Source: Oscillospiraceae bacterium (GTDB lineage Bacteria; Bacillota; Clostridia; Oscillospirales; Ruminococcaceae). From it: a stretch of 64,000 nucleotides of DNA. The stretch is taken from contig CP107211.1 of NCBI GenBank assembly GCA_025757845.1, forward strand, positions 62,001-126,000. Reading direction: 5' to 3'. Numbering within the stretch: position 1 is the first letter of the stretch; each line of letters starts with the position of its first letter. A program made the translations under genes and the position numbers. Shown here piece by piece: positions 33,349 to 42,019 of this stretch. The notes below the pieces were generated by a model. The model made no database searches. It was not told where the DNA came from and worked only from the letters and a program-made list of their open reading frames with translations.

Positions 33349-36300
33349 TTACGGCTGGGGCTGTGCGGCACCCTGGGCTGCGATGAACTCGGCTGCATCG
33401 TCCGGGATGTCGTCCAGATCGTCGTCGCTGCCCACATCCACACTGAGCGGCGGCTTTTTGAACAGGACATCGTACAGGAGGGGCACGATATACAGGGTCA
33501 TCAGGGTGGCGTAGCTCAGGCCGCAGATGATCACAATGGCCATGCCGCTCATCAGCTGGCTGGCCATATCGCCGCTGAACACCATCTGCAGCATGGCCAG
33601 CACGGTGGTCAGGGTGGTCATCAGAATGGGGCGCATACGGGTCTTGCCGGTGGCGATCAGCGCGGCGCGCCGCTCCATGCCGCCCATGCGCAGCTGGTTG
33701 GCGTAGTCCACGAACACGATGCCGTTGTTGACGACGGTGCCCATCAGCACGATGAAGCCCATGAGGGAGATCATGGTGAGCTGCTGGCCGGTGACCAGCA
33801 GGCCGATCAGGCCGCCGGTAAAGGCCAGCGGCACGGTAAACAGCACGATGAAGGGGGACAGCAGGCTCTGGAACTGCGCCACCATGACCAGATACACAAA
33901 GGGCAGGGCCAGCGCCATCCACTGGACCATTTCCCTGACCATGAAGTCCACGTTCTCGGTCTCGCCGCCCATGGAGAAGTTGCAGCCCTCCGGCATCTCG
34001 CTGCCGGCCGCAAACTCGTTCAGGGCCTTCTGCAGAACGCGGGACTGCACGGTGGTGTTGTAGCCGTCCAGCGTGTCGGCCGTGACGGTGACGTACTCGG
34101 TCTGGTTCTCGCTGGTGATGGAGTCCGGCGCGGTGCCGGTCTCCCAGGTGGCAATGTCAGCCAGGGTGCAGGTGCCGGTCACCGTCTCGCCATCGGTGTT
34201 CAGGACGCTGGTGTCAAAGGTCATGTCCATCATGTTTTCCTTGGTCAGGGGGTCCAGATTATTGGTGATCTTTACGTCCATGGTGGTGCCATCCACCGTC
34301 ACCGGGGTCTGGGCCGTGGCGGTGGTGGTGAGCCGCTGGGCGATCTTCTGGTACACCTCGGCCACGGTCAGGCCGTAGGCGCGCACCTTGTCGCGGTCCA
34401 CCTTCAGGATGATGGTGGAGTCACCGGCGCCAAGGCCGTTGGTGGCGTTGGCAAAGCCGGGGGTGCTGTTCACGATATCCACCACCTTTTCCGACAGGGC
34501 GGTGAGGGTGTTCACATCGGAACCATAGATCTTGATGGACAGACCGCTGGACAGCTGGCTGGTGAGCTCCCCGGTCATGCCGGAGATCTCCACCGTGCCG
34601 GTGCACTGTTCCACCCCGGCAATGGCGGTTTCCAGCGCCTGCCGGGCGGTCTCGATCTGACGGGAAGACAGATCCTCCTTCAGCATCACGTTGATTTGAT
34701 ATTTGCCGTAGCTGCTGGCGGCAGCCAGCAGGTCGGTGATGGTGCTGGGCAGGCCCAGCTGGCTGATGTCCATGCCCGCCACGCTGGTGTCGGTGGTGAT
34801 GCCCACCTCGGTCACATTGTCCACGGCCATGGCAGCTTCCACAGCCTTGCCGGCCACAACGTAGGATTCCTCCTTGCTCAGGCTTGCGTCGGTGGACAGG
34901 GTGATGACCGCCTCGTTGCTGGTGATCTGGGGCAGAAGCTCGATGCCCATGTTCAGCACCTGCCAGCCGCTGAACACCAGCAGCACCACGGCAGCTGCCA
35001 GCGGCACGGCACGGTGCTGCAGGCACCATTTCAGGCTCTGGACGTACTTATCCTGGACCTTTTCAAACCAGGGCAGCTCCTTGGGCTCGGCCTTTTTCAG
35101 CACGGTGGAGGCAGCCGCCGGCACCACGGTGACAGCCACGATGAGGGACGCCATGAGGCAGTAGCCGATGCACAGCGACATGGGCAGCATCAGGCTGCGC
35201 ACGATGCTGGAGGAGAACACCACCGGCAGGAACACGCACACCGAGGTGAGGGTGGAGGCCACCACCGACATGGACACCTGACGGGTGCCCTGAACAGCAG
35301 CCCGGGCCGCCGGGACCCCCCGGCTGCGGAGGCGGTAGATGTTCTCGATGACCACCACCGAGTTGTCCACCAGCATGCCGATGCCGAGGGAGAGGCCCGC
35401 CAGGGTCATGACGTTCATGTCCAGATTGGTAAAGTACATGAGCACCACGGCAAACAGCACCGACAGCGGGATGCTGATGCCGACCACCAGCGTGGGTTTG
35501 ACGTCCTTGAGGAAGATGGCCAGCACGATGATGGCCAGTGCAGCGCCCACCGCCATGCTGGTGAGGATGCTGCGGATGATGATGGTGATATAGTTGCCCT
35601 GGTTGGACAGCACCACGATGTGCAGGCCGTCATACTGGGCTTCCAGCTCCTGGAAGGCGCTCAGGCAGTTGTCCGAGACGTCGCTGGCACTGGAGGTAGC
35701 GTTTTTATAGATCTTGAGCACGGCGGCCTGTTCGCCGTTCAGGCGGGTGAAGCTGTCGGCGGTGTTGTCGATGACCTCCACGTCCGCCACATCGGACAGG
35801 CGCACGTCGCCGTAGCCGTCCACATGCAGCAGCAGGGCACCGGCAATGTCATCCACGCTGTTGTACTCCTCGCCGACTTTCAGCAGCCAGGACTCGCCGC
35901 TGGCGTCCTGCACATAGCCTGCCGGCATGGAGAAGTTCTGGGCGTAGATCAGGGTGGACAGGGTGTTGATATCCAGCTGCTTCTGCACATCCGCCTGGGC
36001 CAGCGCCTGGGTGCGGGCCGTCTCGTACTCCTGCTTGGCCGTTTCCAGCTGCTTTTCGTACTCGTTGAGCTGCTCGCGGGCCTCGGTAAACTGCATGTAG
36101 GCGTTGAGCTGCTGCTGGGTAAAGCTGCCCAGTGCACGGGAGAAGGTGCTCATGAGCTGGGGCACGTTGTCCATGGCCTTGATGGTATCTTCCAGCGTGC
36201 TGTAGATCACCTGCAGGCTCTTCTGCAGCTGCAGCTCGTCCGCCAGATCCGCAGCGCTGCTGCCCTCCGTACCGGTCTCGGTGTTCACCCGCTCCTGCAG

Positions 36301-37284
36301 CTTCTGCAGGGCATCGGTGAGCTTGTCGGTCACGTCACGCAGTTCGGACACGACCTCGATCAGGGAGTCGATGTCCCGCATGCCGGTGTTGTCGAACTTG
36401 TCCAGCACCTTCTGCAGACCCTGCTGCACCTCGATCAGTGCCTGCTGGATCTCCGGCTCCTTGACCACGGCAATGAGCTGATTCACGCTTTCCATCAGCG
36501 CCCGGGCCTGCTTGCGCACCACGTCCACCGCGTTGCCTACCTCGGTGCTCATGGAGGCCAGCACTGTGTTGGACACGGTGTTGCCGAAGTTCTTCATCTG
36601 CTTGTTGTACTCGGCGCGGCCGGCGGCGATCTGGCTTTCCGCACTGTCCAGCTGGGCACGGGCGTCCGCCAGCTTGGTGTCGATCAGGTCCAGCAGCTGG
36701 GCGTTGATCTCGTCGATCTTGTCCTGATTCAGCTGCACCTGCACCAGCTTTTCCACCAGACCGCTGGACGACACATTGGACACGCCGCCCTTGCGCTGCA
36801 CATAGGGCACCAGCGTGTCCTTGACCAGCTCAGACAGCTGGTAGATGTCGCTGCCCTCCCGGCTCACCGCCACGGTCATGAAGGCATTCATGTTCAGGCT
36901 GTACTCAATGATGGAGGGCGTCAAGCAGCTGCTGGGCAGGTCGCTCTTGGCCTGATCCAGCTTGTTGGACACCTTCACCAGGGCACTGTTCATGTCGGTA
37001 TCATCGGTGAAGTGCATCAGCAGCAGGCTGTAGTTCTCCGCCGAGGTGGCCGTGATGTTCTCCACACCGGGCACCGTGAGGGCGTTCTGCAGCACGTCCG
37101 ACACTTCGCTCTCCACACGCTCCGGGCTGGCACCCGGGTATACGGTGACCACCATCAGATACGGCGTGCTGACGTCGGGCAGCAGATTGGTCTGCATCTT
37201 CGTGATGGCCACAAAGCCCAGGATCAGCACCATCACCACAGCCACCAGCACCGTGAATGGCTTTTTGACACTGAATTTTTCCAT
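33349..37284 (-). CDS. RND-family efflux transporter with long coiled-coil insertion
   Basis: A 1311-residue HAE1/SwrC-type RND pump that uses the proton gradient to expel drugs or lipids. TM1 starts at FSVKKPFTVLVAVVMVLILG; later NLDMNVMTLAGLSLGIGMLV with the TM4 Asp and LMGFIVLMGTVVNNGIVFVD are RND hallmarks. AcrB-class pumps have about 1030-1050 residues. The excess is mostly a charged helical insertion in the first porter loop, roughly residues 190-480, with coiled-coil character (ARAQLDSAESQIAAGRAEYN). ATG 37284 follows TAGGAA. No membrane-fusion or outer-membrane partner is adjacent. Confidence 0.9.
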   Translation of the reverse strand: MEKFSVKKPFTVLVAVVMVLILGFVAITKMQTNLLPDVSTPYLMVVTVYPGASPERVESEVSDVLQNALTVPGVENITATSAENYSLLLMHFTDDTDMNSALVKVSNKLDQAKSDLPSSCLTPSIIEYSLNMNAFMTVAVSREGSDIYQLSELVKDTLVPYVQRKGGVSNVSSSGLVEKLVQVQLNQDKIDEINAQLLDLIDTKLADARAQLDSAESQIAAGRAEYNKQMKNFGNTVSNTVLASMSTEVGNAVDVVRKQARALMESVNQLIAVVKEPEIQQALIEVQQGLQKVLDKFDNTGMRDIDSLIEVVSELRDVTDKLTDALQKLQERVNTETGTEGSSAADLADELQLQKSLQVIYSTLEDTIKAMDNVPQLMSTFSRALGSFTQQQLNAYMQFTEAREQLNEYEKQLETAKQEYETARTQALAQADVQKQLDINTLSTLIYAQNFSMPAGYVQDASGESWLLKVGEEYNSVDDIAGALLLHVDGYGDVRLSDVADVEVIDNTADSFTRLNGEQAAVLKIYKNATSSASDVSDNCLSAFQELEAQYDGLHIVVLSNQGNYITIIIRSILTSMAVGAALAIIVLAIFLKDVKPTLVVGISIPLSVLFAVVLMYFTNLDMNVMTLAGLSLGIGMLVDNSVVVIENIYRLRSRGVPAARAAVQGTRQVSMSVVASTLTSVCVFLPVVFSSSIVRSLMLPMSLCIGYCLMASLIVAVTVVPAAASTVLKKAEPKELPWFEKVQDKYVQSLKWCLQHRAVPLAAAVVLLVFSGWQVLNMGIELLPQITSNEAVITLSTDASLSKEESYVVAGKAVEAAMAVDNVTEVGITTDTSVAGMDISQLGLPSTITDLLAAASSYGKYQINVMLKEDLSSRQIETARQALETAIAGVEQCTGTVEISGMTGELTSQLSSGLSIKIYGSDVNTLTALSEKVVDIVNSTPGFANATNGLGAGDSTIILKVDRDKVRAYGLTVAEVYQKIAQRLTTTATAQTPVTVDGTTMDVKITNNLDPLTKENMMDMTFDTSVLNTDGETVTGTCTLADIATWETGTAPDSITSENQTEYVTVTADTLDGYNTTVQSRVLQKALNEFAAGSEMPEGCNFSMGGETENVDFMVREMVQWMALALPFVYLVMVAQFQSLLSPFIVLFTVPLAFTGGLIGLLVTGQQLTMISLMGFIVLMGTVVNNGIVFVDYANQLRMGGMERRAALIATGKTRMRPILMTTLTTVLAMLQMVFSGDMASQLMSGMAIVIICGLSYATLMTLYIVPLLYDVLFKKPPLSVDVGSDDDLDDIPDDAAEFIAAQGAAQPQP

Positions 37285-37366
37285 TTTTCCTACCGTTTCC
37301 CTGCCATGCACCGCAGCACCGCAGTCCTTACCTCCGCAAGAGGCTCGTTCACACTTTAACATTCCT

Positions 37367-37394
37367 ATTATACACAGAAGACGTAGGGTTGCAA
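37367..37394 (-). promoter_or_regulatory. RND gene promoter
   Basis: TTGCAA (37389-37394) and TATAAT (37367-37372), 16-bp spacer, 83 bp upstream of the start. Confidence 0.7.
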
Positions 37395-37524
37395 CAGAGC
37401 CCGTCACTTTCTTTCACAAAACTTTTCTCTTTGCCGTCTGTTCGGGACCAAATTCCGTCACACTCCGCCTGAAATACGGTCCGGAGGGCCGGATCATTGC
37501 ACCGGGCGCATTTTGTTTTTTGCG

Positions 37525-37553
37525 TGGAAATGTGCTTTTGAATATGGTATACT
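37525..37553 (+). promoter_or_regulatory. ricT promoter
   Basis: Extended -10 TGGTATACT (hexamer 37548-37553) with TGGAAA 17 bp upstream, 75 bp before the ricT start. Confidence 0.55.
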
Positions 37554-37627
37554 AGAGTTCAGAATGGAGCAACAGGCCCTTTTGCGGCCTTTTTCCCGAT
37601 AGAGCGAACCAGCAGACGAGGAGAACT

Positions 37628-38578
37628 ATGAAAAAAGTCATTTCGGTCCGTTTCAAAGAAAACGGCAAAAGCTATTATTTTGACCCTGCCGATGCGGATA
37701 TCCGTACCGGCGATTACGTCATCGTGGAGACTGCCCGCGGCATCGAGTGCGGCGAGGTGGTGCAGGGCGTCAAGGAGATCGCCGACGCGGCGGTGCCCAA
37801 GGCCCTCAAGCCCATTACCCGCATGGCCGACAGCGTGGATGTGCGCCGGATGCGCCAGAACCGCGAGGACGAAAAGCGCGCCTACCGCACCTGCCAGGAC
37901 TGCATTGCCCGCCACGGGCTGGAGATGAAGCTGGTGGAGGCCGAGTATACCCTCGACCGTTCCAAGATCATGTTCTACTTCACCGCCGACGGCCGCGTGG
38001 ACTTCCGTGAGTTGGTCAAGGATCTGGCCGGCATCTTCCACACCCGCATCGAGCTGCGCCAGATCGGCGTGCGCGACGAGAGCAAGATGATCGGTGGTCT
38101 GGGCATCTGCGGCCAGCCCTTCTGCTGCAGCCGCTTCCTCAAGGACTTCCAGCCCGTTTCCATCAAGATGGCCAAGGAGCAGGGCCTGTCGCTGAACCCC
38201 ACCAAGATCAGCGGTGCCTGCGGCCGCCTGATGTGCTGCCTGGCCTATGAGGAAAACGCCTACGAATACCTGAACAGCATCATGCCCATGGTGGGCAGCA
38301 CCGTGCGCACCCCGGACGGCCTGGGCACCGTGCTGGAAGTGAACCCGGTGTCCGGCTATCTGCGGGTGCGCTGCGGCACCGAGAGCCTGTCGCCCCGGTA
38401 CTACAAGGTAGGCGTGTGCGAATACATCAGCGGCGGCAAGCGCGCACCCCGCCGCCCCGACCCGGACGACGATTATTCCGGTGTGCGCAACCCCGCCCCG
38501 GTGGTGGCTTCCTCCGATGACGACAAGCGCTGTGCAGGCGGCGGCTGCGCCAAAAAGCGCAGCGAGAAGAATGGCTGA
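37628..38578 (+). CDS. ricT: PSP1-domain protein RicT/YaaT
   Basis: A 316-residue PSP1-family protein. The conserved core includes GDYVIVETARGIECGEVV, FRELVKDLAG, GGLGICGQPFCCSRFL and KISGACGRLMCCLAYE. The cysteines match those of B. subtilis RicT, part of the Fe-S-containing RicA-F-T complex that stimulates RNase Y-dependent mRNA maturation. The last 60 residues are a low-complexity tail with three more cysteines. In many Firmicutes ricT lies near holB; here holB is about 7 kb away. Confidence 0.9.
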   Translation: MKKVISVRFKENGKSYYFDPADADIRTGDYVIVETARGIECGEVVQGVKEIADAAVPKALKPITRMADSVDVRRMRQNREDEKRAYRTCQDCIARHGLEMKLVEAEYTLDRSKIMFYFTADGRVDFRELVKDLAGIFHTRIELRQIGVRDESKMIGGLGICGQPFCCSRFLKDFQPVSIKMAKEQGLSLNPTKISGACGRLMCCLAYEENAYEYLNSIMPMVGSTVRTPDGLGTVLEVNPVSGYLRVRCGTESLSPRYYKVGVCEYISGGKRAPRRPDPDDDYSGVRNPAPVVASSDDDKRCAGGGCAKKRSEKNG

Positions 38579-38723
38579 GCATCCAAGCGGTTAGTAAAAC
38601 AAAGCTAACCATTCTTCGTGATTTTCGCTAAAAATCTCCGGCAATTTTGTCCATAAGTTAGCCCATGCTTTTGTGCAACCCAACAAAAAATCTCCTTTTG
38701 GTGCGGGGCGCTTACGGTTAGTC

Positions 38724-38752
38724 TTGCCTTTTCTTTTCGGCTTTGTTAAAAT
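38724..38752 (+). promoter_or_regulatory. ferredoxin promoter
   Basis: TTGCCT (38724-38729) and TAAAAT (38747-38752), 17-bp spacer, about 100 bp upstream of the ferredoxin ATG. Confidence 0.7.
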
Positions 38753-38850
38753 GCAGGCAAGGATATGAATTCCGGAGAGATGTGTACAGCCGTGCCTGAC
38801 ACATTTCTTCATACATTACAACGGGCACGGGGATAAAAGGAGATTTTATT

Positions 38851-39021
38851 ATGGCACACAAGGTTTCTGACGCATGTGTTGGCTGCGGCGCTTGCGAGGG
38901 CGCTTGCCCGGTTGGTGCAGTTGCCGTTGAGAACGGCGTTGCAGTTGTGAACGCAGACGCTTGCATCGATTGCGGCGCTTGCGAGGGCGCTTGCCCCACC
39001 GGTGCAATCACCGCTGAATAA
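38851..39021 (+). CDS. 2[4Fe-4S] ferredoxin
   Basis: A 56-residue clostridial-type ferredoxin. Two CxxCxxCxxxCP motifs are visible (ACVGCGACEGACPVGA and ACIDCGACEGACPTGA), one per cluster, with the internal near-duplication typical of the family. It carries electrons in the cytoplasm, most obviously from PFOR at 50-54 kb to hydrogenase or other acceptors. AAAAGGAG precedes the ATG. A consensus-like promoter and a terminator make it a strongly expressed single-gene unit. Confidence 0.95.
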   Translation: MAHKVSDACVGCGACEGACPVGAVAVENGVAVVNADACIDCGACEGACPTGAITAE

Positions 39022-39052
39022 TCAGCGGCATTGCCGGAATAACGCATCCAAG

Positions 39053-39088
39053 GCAGCAGACCTGTTCAGGCGGGTCTGCTGCTTTTTG
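39053..39088 (+). terminator. ferredoxin terminator
   Basis: GCAGCAGACC (39053-39062) pairs with the following GGGTCTGCTGC (39072-39082) and a T-run, 31 bp after the stop. Confidence 0.9.
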
Positions 39089-39150
39089 TTTTTGCACAAA
39101 TTCCGGGAGCAATTCCGGTTATTTTTCTGAGAGGAATCGGCACACTGTCT

Positions 39151-39825
39151 ATGGAACATTCTACCGAAGTTTTGTATAATAGAACAAAGGTCTACTGCAC
39201 CCCTGCCCACCGGTTCGGGTCGGACGCGCTGCTGCTGGCCCGCTTCTGCGAGCCAAAACGCAGCCAGACGGCGGCCGACCTGTGCTCCGGCTGCGGCATC
39301 GTGGCGTTGGAGTGGCACGACCGCGGCCACCGCGGCCCTTGTGCGGCGCTGGAGCTCCAACCCGAGGGCAGCGCCCTGCTGGCCGATGCTGTCACCGAAC
39401 AAGGCATCGGCCACATCACGCCCCATTGCGCCGACCTGCGCACCTTCCGGCAGGGGGAGGGCAGTTTTGACGTGTGTGCGTGCAATCCGCCCTATTTTAC
39501 CGCCGGGCCTCAGAGTCAGAATGCGGCCCACGCGCTGGCCCGGCACGAAAACACCTGCACGCTGGACGATGTGTGTGCCTGCGCGTTCCGCCTGTTGAAG
39601 GACGGCGGGCGGCTGGCACTGTGCCACCGGCCGGAGCGGTTGGCCGAAGTGCTGGATGTGCTGCGGGCCCACCGGCTGGAGCCCAAGCGGCTGGCCTTCG
39701 TCAAGAACCGGGCAGACGCAGCCCCGTGGCTTTTCCTTGTGGAAGCCCAGAAAAACCGCAAGACCGGCCTGCGTGTGGAGCCGGATGTGCTCATCAGCGC
39801 CGGAGCGGCGCTCTACGGGAGGTAA
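39151..39825 (+). CDS. trmN6: tRNA1(Val) (adenine-N6)-methyltransferase-like protein
   Basis: A 224-residue SAM-dependent methyltransferase of the TrmN6/YfiC type, predicted to methylate an adenine next to the tRNA anticodon. SAM-binding AADLCSGCGIVAL, then the catalytic NPPY motif in CACNPPYFTAGPQ; the N-terminal QAT-like YCTPAHRFGSDALLLARF is typical. ATG 39151 has only a weak upstream GAGAGG. It starts a compact run with rsmI two bases after its stop. Target specificity is inferred from the family. Confidence 0.87.
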   Translation: MEHSTEVLYNRTKVYCTPAHRFGSDALLLARFCEPKRSQTAADLCSGCGIVALEWHDRGHRGPCAALELQPEGSALLADAVTEQGIGHITPHCADLRTFRQGEGSFDVCACNPPYFTAGPQSQNAAHALARHENTCTLDDVCACAFRLLKDGGRLALCHRPERLAEVLDVLRAHRLEPKRLAFVKNRADAAPWLFLVEAQKNRKTGLRVEPDVLISAGAALYGR

Positions 39826-39827
39826 CT

Positions 39828-40685
39828 ATGGCAGGAACTCTTTACATCGTGGCAACCCCCATCGGCAACCTGGACGACATGCCGCCCCGGGTGGCCGCCA
39901 CCTTTGGCGCGGCAGACTTCATTGCCGCCGAGGACACCCGCGTGACCATGAAGCTGCTGAACTTTCTGGGCCTGAAAAAGCCCATGGTCAGCTACTACGA
40001 GCACGCTTTGCAGAAGGGCGAGGCCATTCTGCAGCGCATTGAGGCAGGGGAGAGCTGTGCGCTGTGCTCCGATGCGGGCATGCCCTGCGTTTCCGACCCC
40101 GGTGAGGTGATCGTGCGGGACGCTCTGGCCCGCGGCATCAAGGTGGTGCCGGTGCCGGCTGCCTCGGCCTGCGTCACAGCACTGGCCGTGTCCGGGCAGG
40201 ACACCTCCCGCTGGGTATTCGAGGGCTTTCTGCCGGTGAACCGCAAGCAGAAAAAGGAACGGCTGGCCGATCTTCTGCACGAAAAGCGCACCGTGATCTT
40301 TTACGAAGCACCCCACAAGCTGCGCACCACCCTGGACGACCTGACCGCCGCCTTTGGCCCGGAGCGCAGCATCACCCTGTGCCGGGAGCTGACCAAGCTC
40401 CACGAGGAGATCTGGAAAACCACCCTGGGCGAGGCCGTGGAGCACTACAGGGCCAACGACCCCCGCGGCGAGTATGTGCTGGTGATGGCCGGTGCCCCCG
40501 CCGGGGAGGATGCCGACGCCGGGCTGACGCTGGAGCAGGCAGCGCAGCGGGCACTGGAGCTGACGGGTGAGGGCTTTGGCCCCACGGCAGCGGCCAAGGC
40601 GGCGGCACAGGGCACGCCCTATTCCAAGAGCGAAGTGTACAAGCAGCTGCTGGTGCTGCAACAGGACCGGCAGACTGCGGAATGA
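39828..40685 (+). CDS. rsmI: 16S rRNA (cytidine-1402-2'-O)-methyltransferase
   Basis: A 285-residue tetrapyrrole-methylase-fold enzyme that methylates C1402 in the ribosomal P site. It starts TLYIVATPIGNLDDMPPR, has AAEDTRVTMKLLN, SDAGMPCVSDPG and FYEAPHKLRTTL, and a C-terminal helical tail with GTPYSKSEVYK. GGGAGG precedes ATG 39828, inside the end of trmN6. Pairing of yfiC-like and rsmI genes is common in Firmicutes. Confidence 0.94.
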   Translation: MAGTLYIVATPIGNLDDMPPRVAATFGAADFIAAEDTRVTMKLLNFLGLKKPMVSYYEHALQKGEAILQRIEAGESCALCSDAGMPCVSDPGEVIVRDALARGIKVVPVPAASACVTALAVSGQDTSRWVFEGFLPVNRKQKKERLADLLHEKRTVIFYEAPHKLRTTLDDLTAAFGPERSITLCRELTKLHEEIWKTTLGEAVEHYRANDPRGEYVLVMAGAPAGEDADAGLTLEQAAQRALELTGEGFGPTAAAKAAAQGTPYSKSEVYKQLLVLQQDRQTAE

Positions 40686-40704
40686 TAAGAGGAGGACTTT
40701 TTTC

Positions 40705-41196
40705 GTGACAAAACTTCTGATCCTGAGCGACAGTCATGGCGGACGCGCCGCCATTGAGCGGGTGCTGCTGAAGGAGAATGCGAACATTGACGCCCTGGTT
40801 TTTCTGGGCGACGGCCTGCGGGACCTGGAACAGGCCCTGACCCTGTACCCCCGGCTGCGGGCCTACTCGGTGGCCGGCAACTGCGACTACGGCGCTCTGG
40901 AGCCGATGGACGGTCTGGCCGCCTTTGACCAGACCATCGCGTTCTATACGCACGGCCATATGTACGGCGTAAAATACGATCTGGACACGCTGACAGATGC
41001 CGCTGCCGCCCGGGGCGCGGAAGTGGCCCTGTTCGGCCACACCCATGTTCCCCATGCCGAGCAGCGGGGCAAGGTGTTTTTGTTCAACCCCGGCTCCTGC
41101 GGCCGCTGCTACACCGGCCCCAACACCTACGGCCTGCTGACGCTGGAAAACGGCAAGGTGACCGCCTATGAGCACAAAGAGGTACCGAAGCAATGA
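40705..41196 (+). CDS. YfcE/MJ0936-type metallophosphoesterase
   Basis: A 163-residue phosphodiesterase. Metal-binding motifs run in order: LSDSHGG, FLGDG, GNCD, HGH and GHTH. GTG 40705 has AGGAGGA upstream. Such proteins hydrolyse phosphodiesters in vitro with Mn2+; the cellular substrate is unknown. Its last codons overlap the birA start (ATGA at 41193-41196). Confidence 0.9.
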   Translation: MTKLLILSDSHGGRAAIERVLLKENANIDALVFLGDGLRDLEQALTLYPRLRAYSVAGNCDYGALEPMDGLAAFDQTIAFYTHGHMYGVKYDLDTLTDAAAARGAEVALFGHTHVPHAEQRGKVFLFNPGSCGRCYTGPNTYGLLTLENGKVTAYEHKEVPKQ

Positions 41197-41960
41197 GCAT
41201 CAACGAGGTGCGCTATCTGCCGGAATGCGGCAGCACCAACGCCTATGTGAAAGAGCATTTTGAGGAATTCGGTCCGGTGGGGGCCGTGTATACCGAAAAC
41301 CAGACCGCCGGGCGCGGCCGTCTGGGCCGCAGCTGGGTGAACGCCGAGGGCAAGGCCCTGTACTATACGGTGGCCATCCGGGAGCCGCTGGCCCAGCCTG
41401 CCACCCTGCCGCTGCTGGCCAGTCTGGCGGTGCGCCGCCAGCTGCAGCTGCGCTACGGCGTGGACTGCCAGATCAAATGGCCCAACGACCTGCTGCTCAA
41501 CGGCAAAAAAGTCGTGGGCATCCTGTGCGAAAGCGTGAGCTACGGTTACCAGCAGCAGGGGCGCGGCATCCTGTGCGGCATCGGCATCAATCTGGCCCAG
41601 CCCCAGAGCTATTTTGACGCCGCCAACCTGCCCAACGGCACCTCGCTGGCACTGCAGGGGGCAAACGTTGATCTTGCCGCCGACCCTGCCTGGCTGGCCG
41701 AGGGCCTGACCGACTTTGGCTTTGACCGCAACCTGTACACCTTTGCCCGGGACGGCTTTGCGCCCTTCCGGGAGGAGTACAAGGCCGCCTGCGTCAATCT
41801 GGGCCGCCGGGTCACCTTTGACCTGCCGGAGGGCGGGCAGGGCGCCGGGGAGGCCATCGACGTGGACGAGGAAGGACGCCTTGTGGTGCGCACCGACAGC
41901 GGCGAAGTGCATGTGTTCACCGGCGAAGTATCGGTGCACGGCATCTACGGCGCCGTGTAA
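41193..41960 (+). CDS. birA: biotin--[acetyl-CoA-carboxylase] ligase
   Basis: A 255-residue enzyme that activates biotin with ATP and attaches it to carrier proteins. The catalytic GRGRLGRSW loop, KWPNDLLLNGKKV and GILCGIGIN are present, with a C-terminal SH3-like domain. There is no N-terminal winged helix, so this is the non-repressor class I form. Coupled to the phosphoesterase gene by ATGA. Last gene of the trmN6-rsmI-yfcE-birA run. Confidence 0.93.
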   Translation: MSINEVRYLPECGSTNAYVKEHFEEFGPVGAVYTENQTAGRGRLGRSWVNAEGKALYYTVAIREPLAQPATLPLLASLAVRRQLQLRYGVDCQIKWPNDLLLNGKKVVGILCESVSYGYQQQGRGILCGIGINLAQPQSYFDAANLPNGTSLALQGANVDLAADPAWLAEGLTDFGFDRNLYTFARDGFAPFREEYKAACVNLGRRVTFDLPEGGQGAGEAIDVDEEGRLVVRTDSGEVHVFTGEVSVHGIYGAV

Positions 41961-41969
41961 TATGCAAAA

Positions 41970-42010
41970 AGAGCCGCTGCTGCACGGATAATGTGCAGCA
42001 GCGGCTCTTA
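41970..42010. terminator. bidirectional terminator between birA and dac
   Basis: A 15-bp perfect stem (41972-41986 with 41994-42008) flanked by A-run and T-rich ends, between two converging genes. Confidence 0.9.
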
Positions 42011-42019
42011 TCGTTCGGC

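Noticed and set aside
34696..37359. 887-codon open frame on the plus strand
   Set aside because: Antisense of the RND pump gene; His/Gln/Gly-rich with no recognisable domain.
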